Shown: one piece after another, positions 63,463 to 64,000 of the stretch
How the letters are laid out: each line of letters opens with the position of its first letter
How positions within the stretch are numbered: position 1 is the stretch's first letter
Source: Natronogracilivirga saccharolytica
GTDB lineage: Bacteria > Bacteroidota > Rhodothermia > Balneolales > Natronogracilivirgulaceae
DNA: 64,000 nucleotides
Direction: 5' to 3'
NCBI RefSeq assembly: GCF_017921895.1
Contig: NZ_JAFIDN010000003.1
Location: forward strand, 248,001-312,000
Position numbers and translations under genes: made by a program
Notes under the pieces: generated by a model
Seen by the model: the letters and a program-made list of their open reading frames with translations, nothing else
The model's database searches: none
Told to the model about the DNA's origin: nothing

Positions 63463-64000
63463 TCAGTAGTACTCGTTTTCCTCTTTCAGCATGCGTGAAC
63501 TGACGGGTACAGGATACTTTCCGGTAAAGCATGCGGTGCAGAATCCCCGTCCTTCGGGGTTCGCTTCACGGACAGCGTCAACCAGTCCTTCGGGTGACAG
63601 ATAGTGGAGGGAATCTGCTCCGATGGAGCGGGCGATATCCTCAATATTGCCGCGATGAACATTGGCGATCAGCTCTTCCGGACTCGGAAAATCCATGCCG
63701 TAATAACAAGGGTGCATAATGGGAGGTGAGCTGACCAGAAAGTGGATCTCTTTCGGTCCGGCATTGCGGATCATATTGACCAGGTGCGCTGATGTGGTTC
63801 CGCGCACAATGGAGTCATCGACCAGAAAAACAACACGGTCTTTCAGCACACCTTTGACCGTATTGAATTTGGTGCGGACTTTTACATCCCGCGAGGCCTG
63901 TCCGGGTGCAATGAAGGTGCGTCCGACATAATGGTTCCGGATGAGCCCGATCTCGTACTTGCAGTCATTGCCCTGTTTTTGATTTTCGTGGGCATACCCG
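63463..64000 (-). CDS. purF: Amidophosphoribosyltransferase, C-terminal part (cut by window edge)
   Basis: Only the last 179 residues are inside the window; the frame is open across the right edge. Visible are ENQKQGNDCKYEIGLIRNHY, the substrate-binding YVGRTFIAPGQASRD, the PRPP-binding VVFLVDDSIVRGTTSAHL, SSPPIMHPCYYGMDF and the C-terminal cysteine pair in GFCTACFTGKYP, which suggests the Fe-S-cluster form of Bacillus type. PurF makes phosphoribosylamine from PRPP and glutamine, the first step of purine synthesis. It is three bases upstream of engB. Confidence 0.95.
   Translation of the reverse strand, partial: GYAHENQKQGNDCKYEIGLIRNHYVGRTFIAPGQASRDVKVRTKFNTVKGVLKDRVVFLVDDSIVRGTTSAHLVNMIRNAGPKEIHFLVSSPPIMHPCYYGMDFPSPEELIANVHRGNIEDIARSIGADSLHYLSPEGLVDAVREANPEGRGFCTACFTGKYPVPVSSRMLKEENEYY

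Overview
The window looks like a chromosome segment from a Gram-negative member of the Bacteroidota-Balneolota-Rhodothermota group. The evidence is two SusC/SusD outer-membrane nutrient-uptake pairs, three secreted proteins ending in a type IX secretion (T9SS) type A sorting domain with the NYPNPFNP signature, many lipoproteins, and frequent weak or absent Shine-Dalgarno sequences. The NYPNPFNP style of tag and the mid-GC sequence fit Balneolota-like lineages, but no rRNA or other decisive marker is present. No tRNA, rRNA, CRISPR array, insertion sequence or prophage was recognised.

Left part (1-26 kb), mixed metabolism and housekeeping: a truncated AsmA-like gene; a GTPase resembling cyclic 2,3-diphosphoglycerate synthetase, divergent from a tyrosine phenol-lyase-type lyase; a large STAND NTPase; an alpha/beta hydrolase; a MarR regulator with a perfect operator palindrome before a WrbA-type quinone reductase; a lysine 2,3-aminomutase-like radical SAM enzyme next to a D-Ala-D-Ala-ligase-like ATP-grasp enzyme, with a divergent GntR regulator; an SF1 helicase; MnmD-like and NUDIX genes; a winged-helix regulator divergent from pfkB-rdgB; a NagB/PIG-L fusion; a DUF4434 protein with an AGE-type epimerase; and a two-domain SppA protease fused to a barrel-like N-terminus.

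Middle part (26-56 kb), a glycan-utilisation region: two paralogous SusC-SusD-T9SS trios (26.2-32.5 kb and 44.9-51.2 kb, both on the minus strand) surround a GH38-family protein with a HAD phosphatase, a heparan-acetyltransferase-like membrane protein, two GHL10 glycosidase-like proteins (one lipoprotein, one T9SS cargo) and a sodium:solute symporter. A second symporter, an unknown lipoprotein and an AXE1-type esterase follow. Together they suggest surface binding, hydrolysis or deacylation, uptake and intracellular processing of an acylated or mannose/hexosamine-containing glycan. The substrate is inferred from family membership only.

Right part (56-64 kb): TatA; a DUF3524 glycosyltransferase related to tRNA-queuosine mannosyltransferases; a FAD-dependent oxidoreductase lipoprotein carrying S-layer-homology-like repeats; a TIM-barrel lipoprotein; and a purF-engB-serA operon running off the right edge.

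The most unusual points are the KamA/ATP-grasp pair, whose KamA lacks one lysine-binding Asp; a GH38 protein with Phe where the nucleophile Asp should be; hydrophilic low-complexity insertions in several enzymes, one resolving into five degenerate 21-bp units; and the barrel-SppA fusion.
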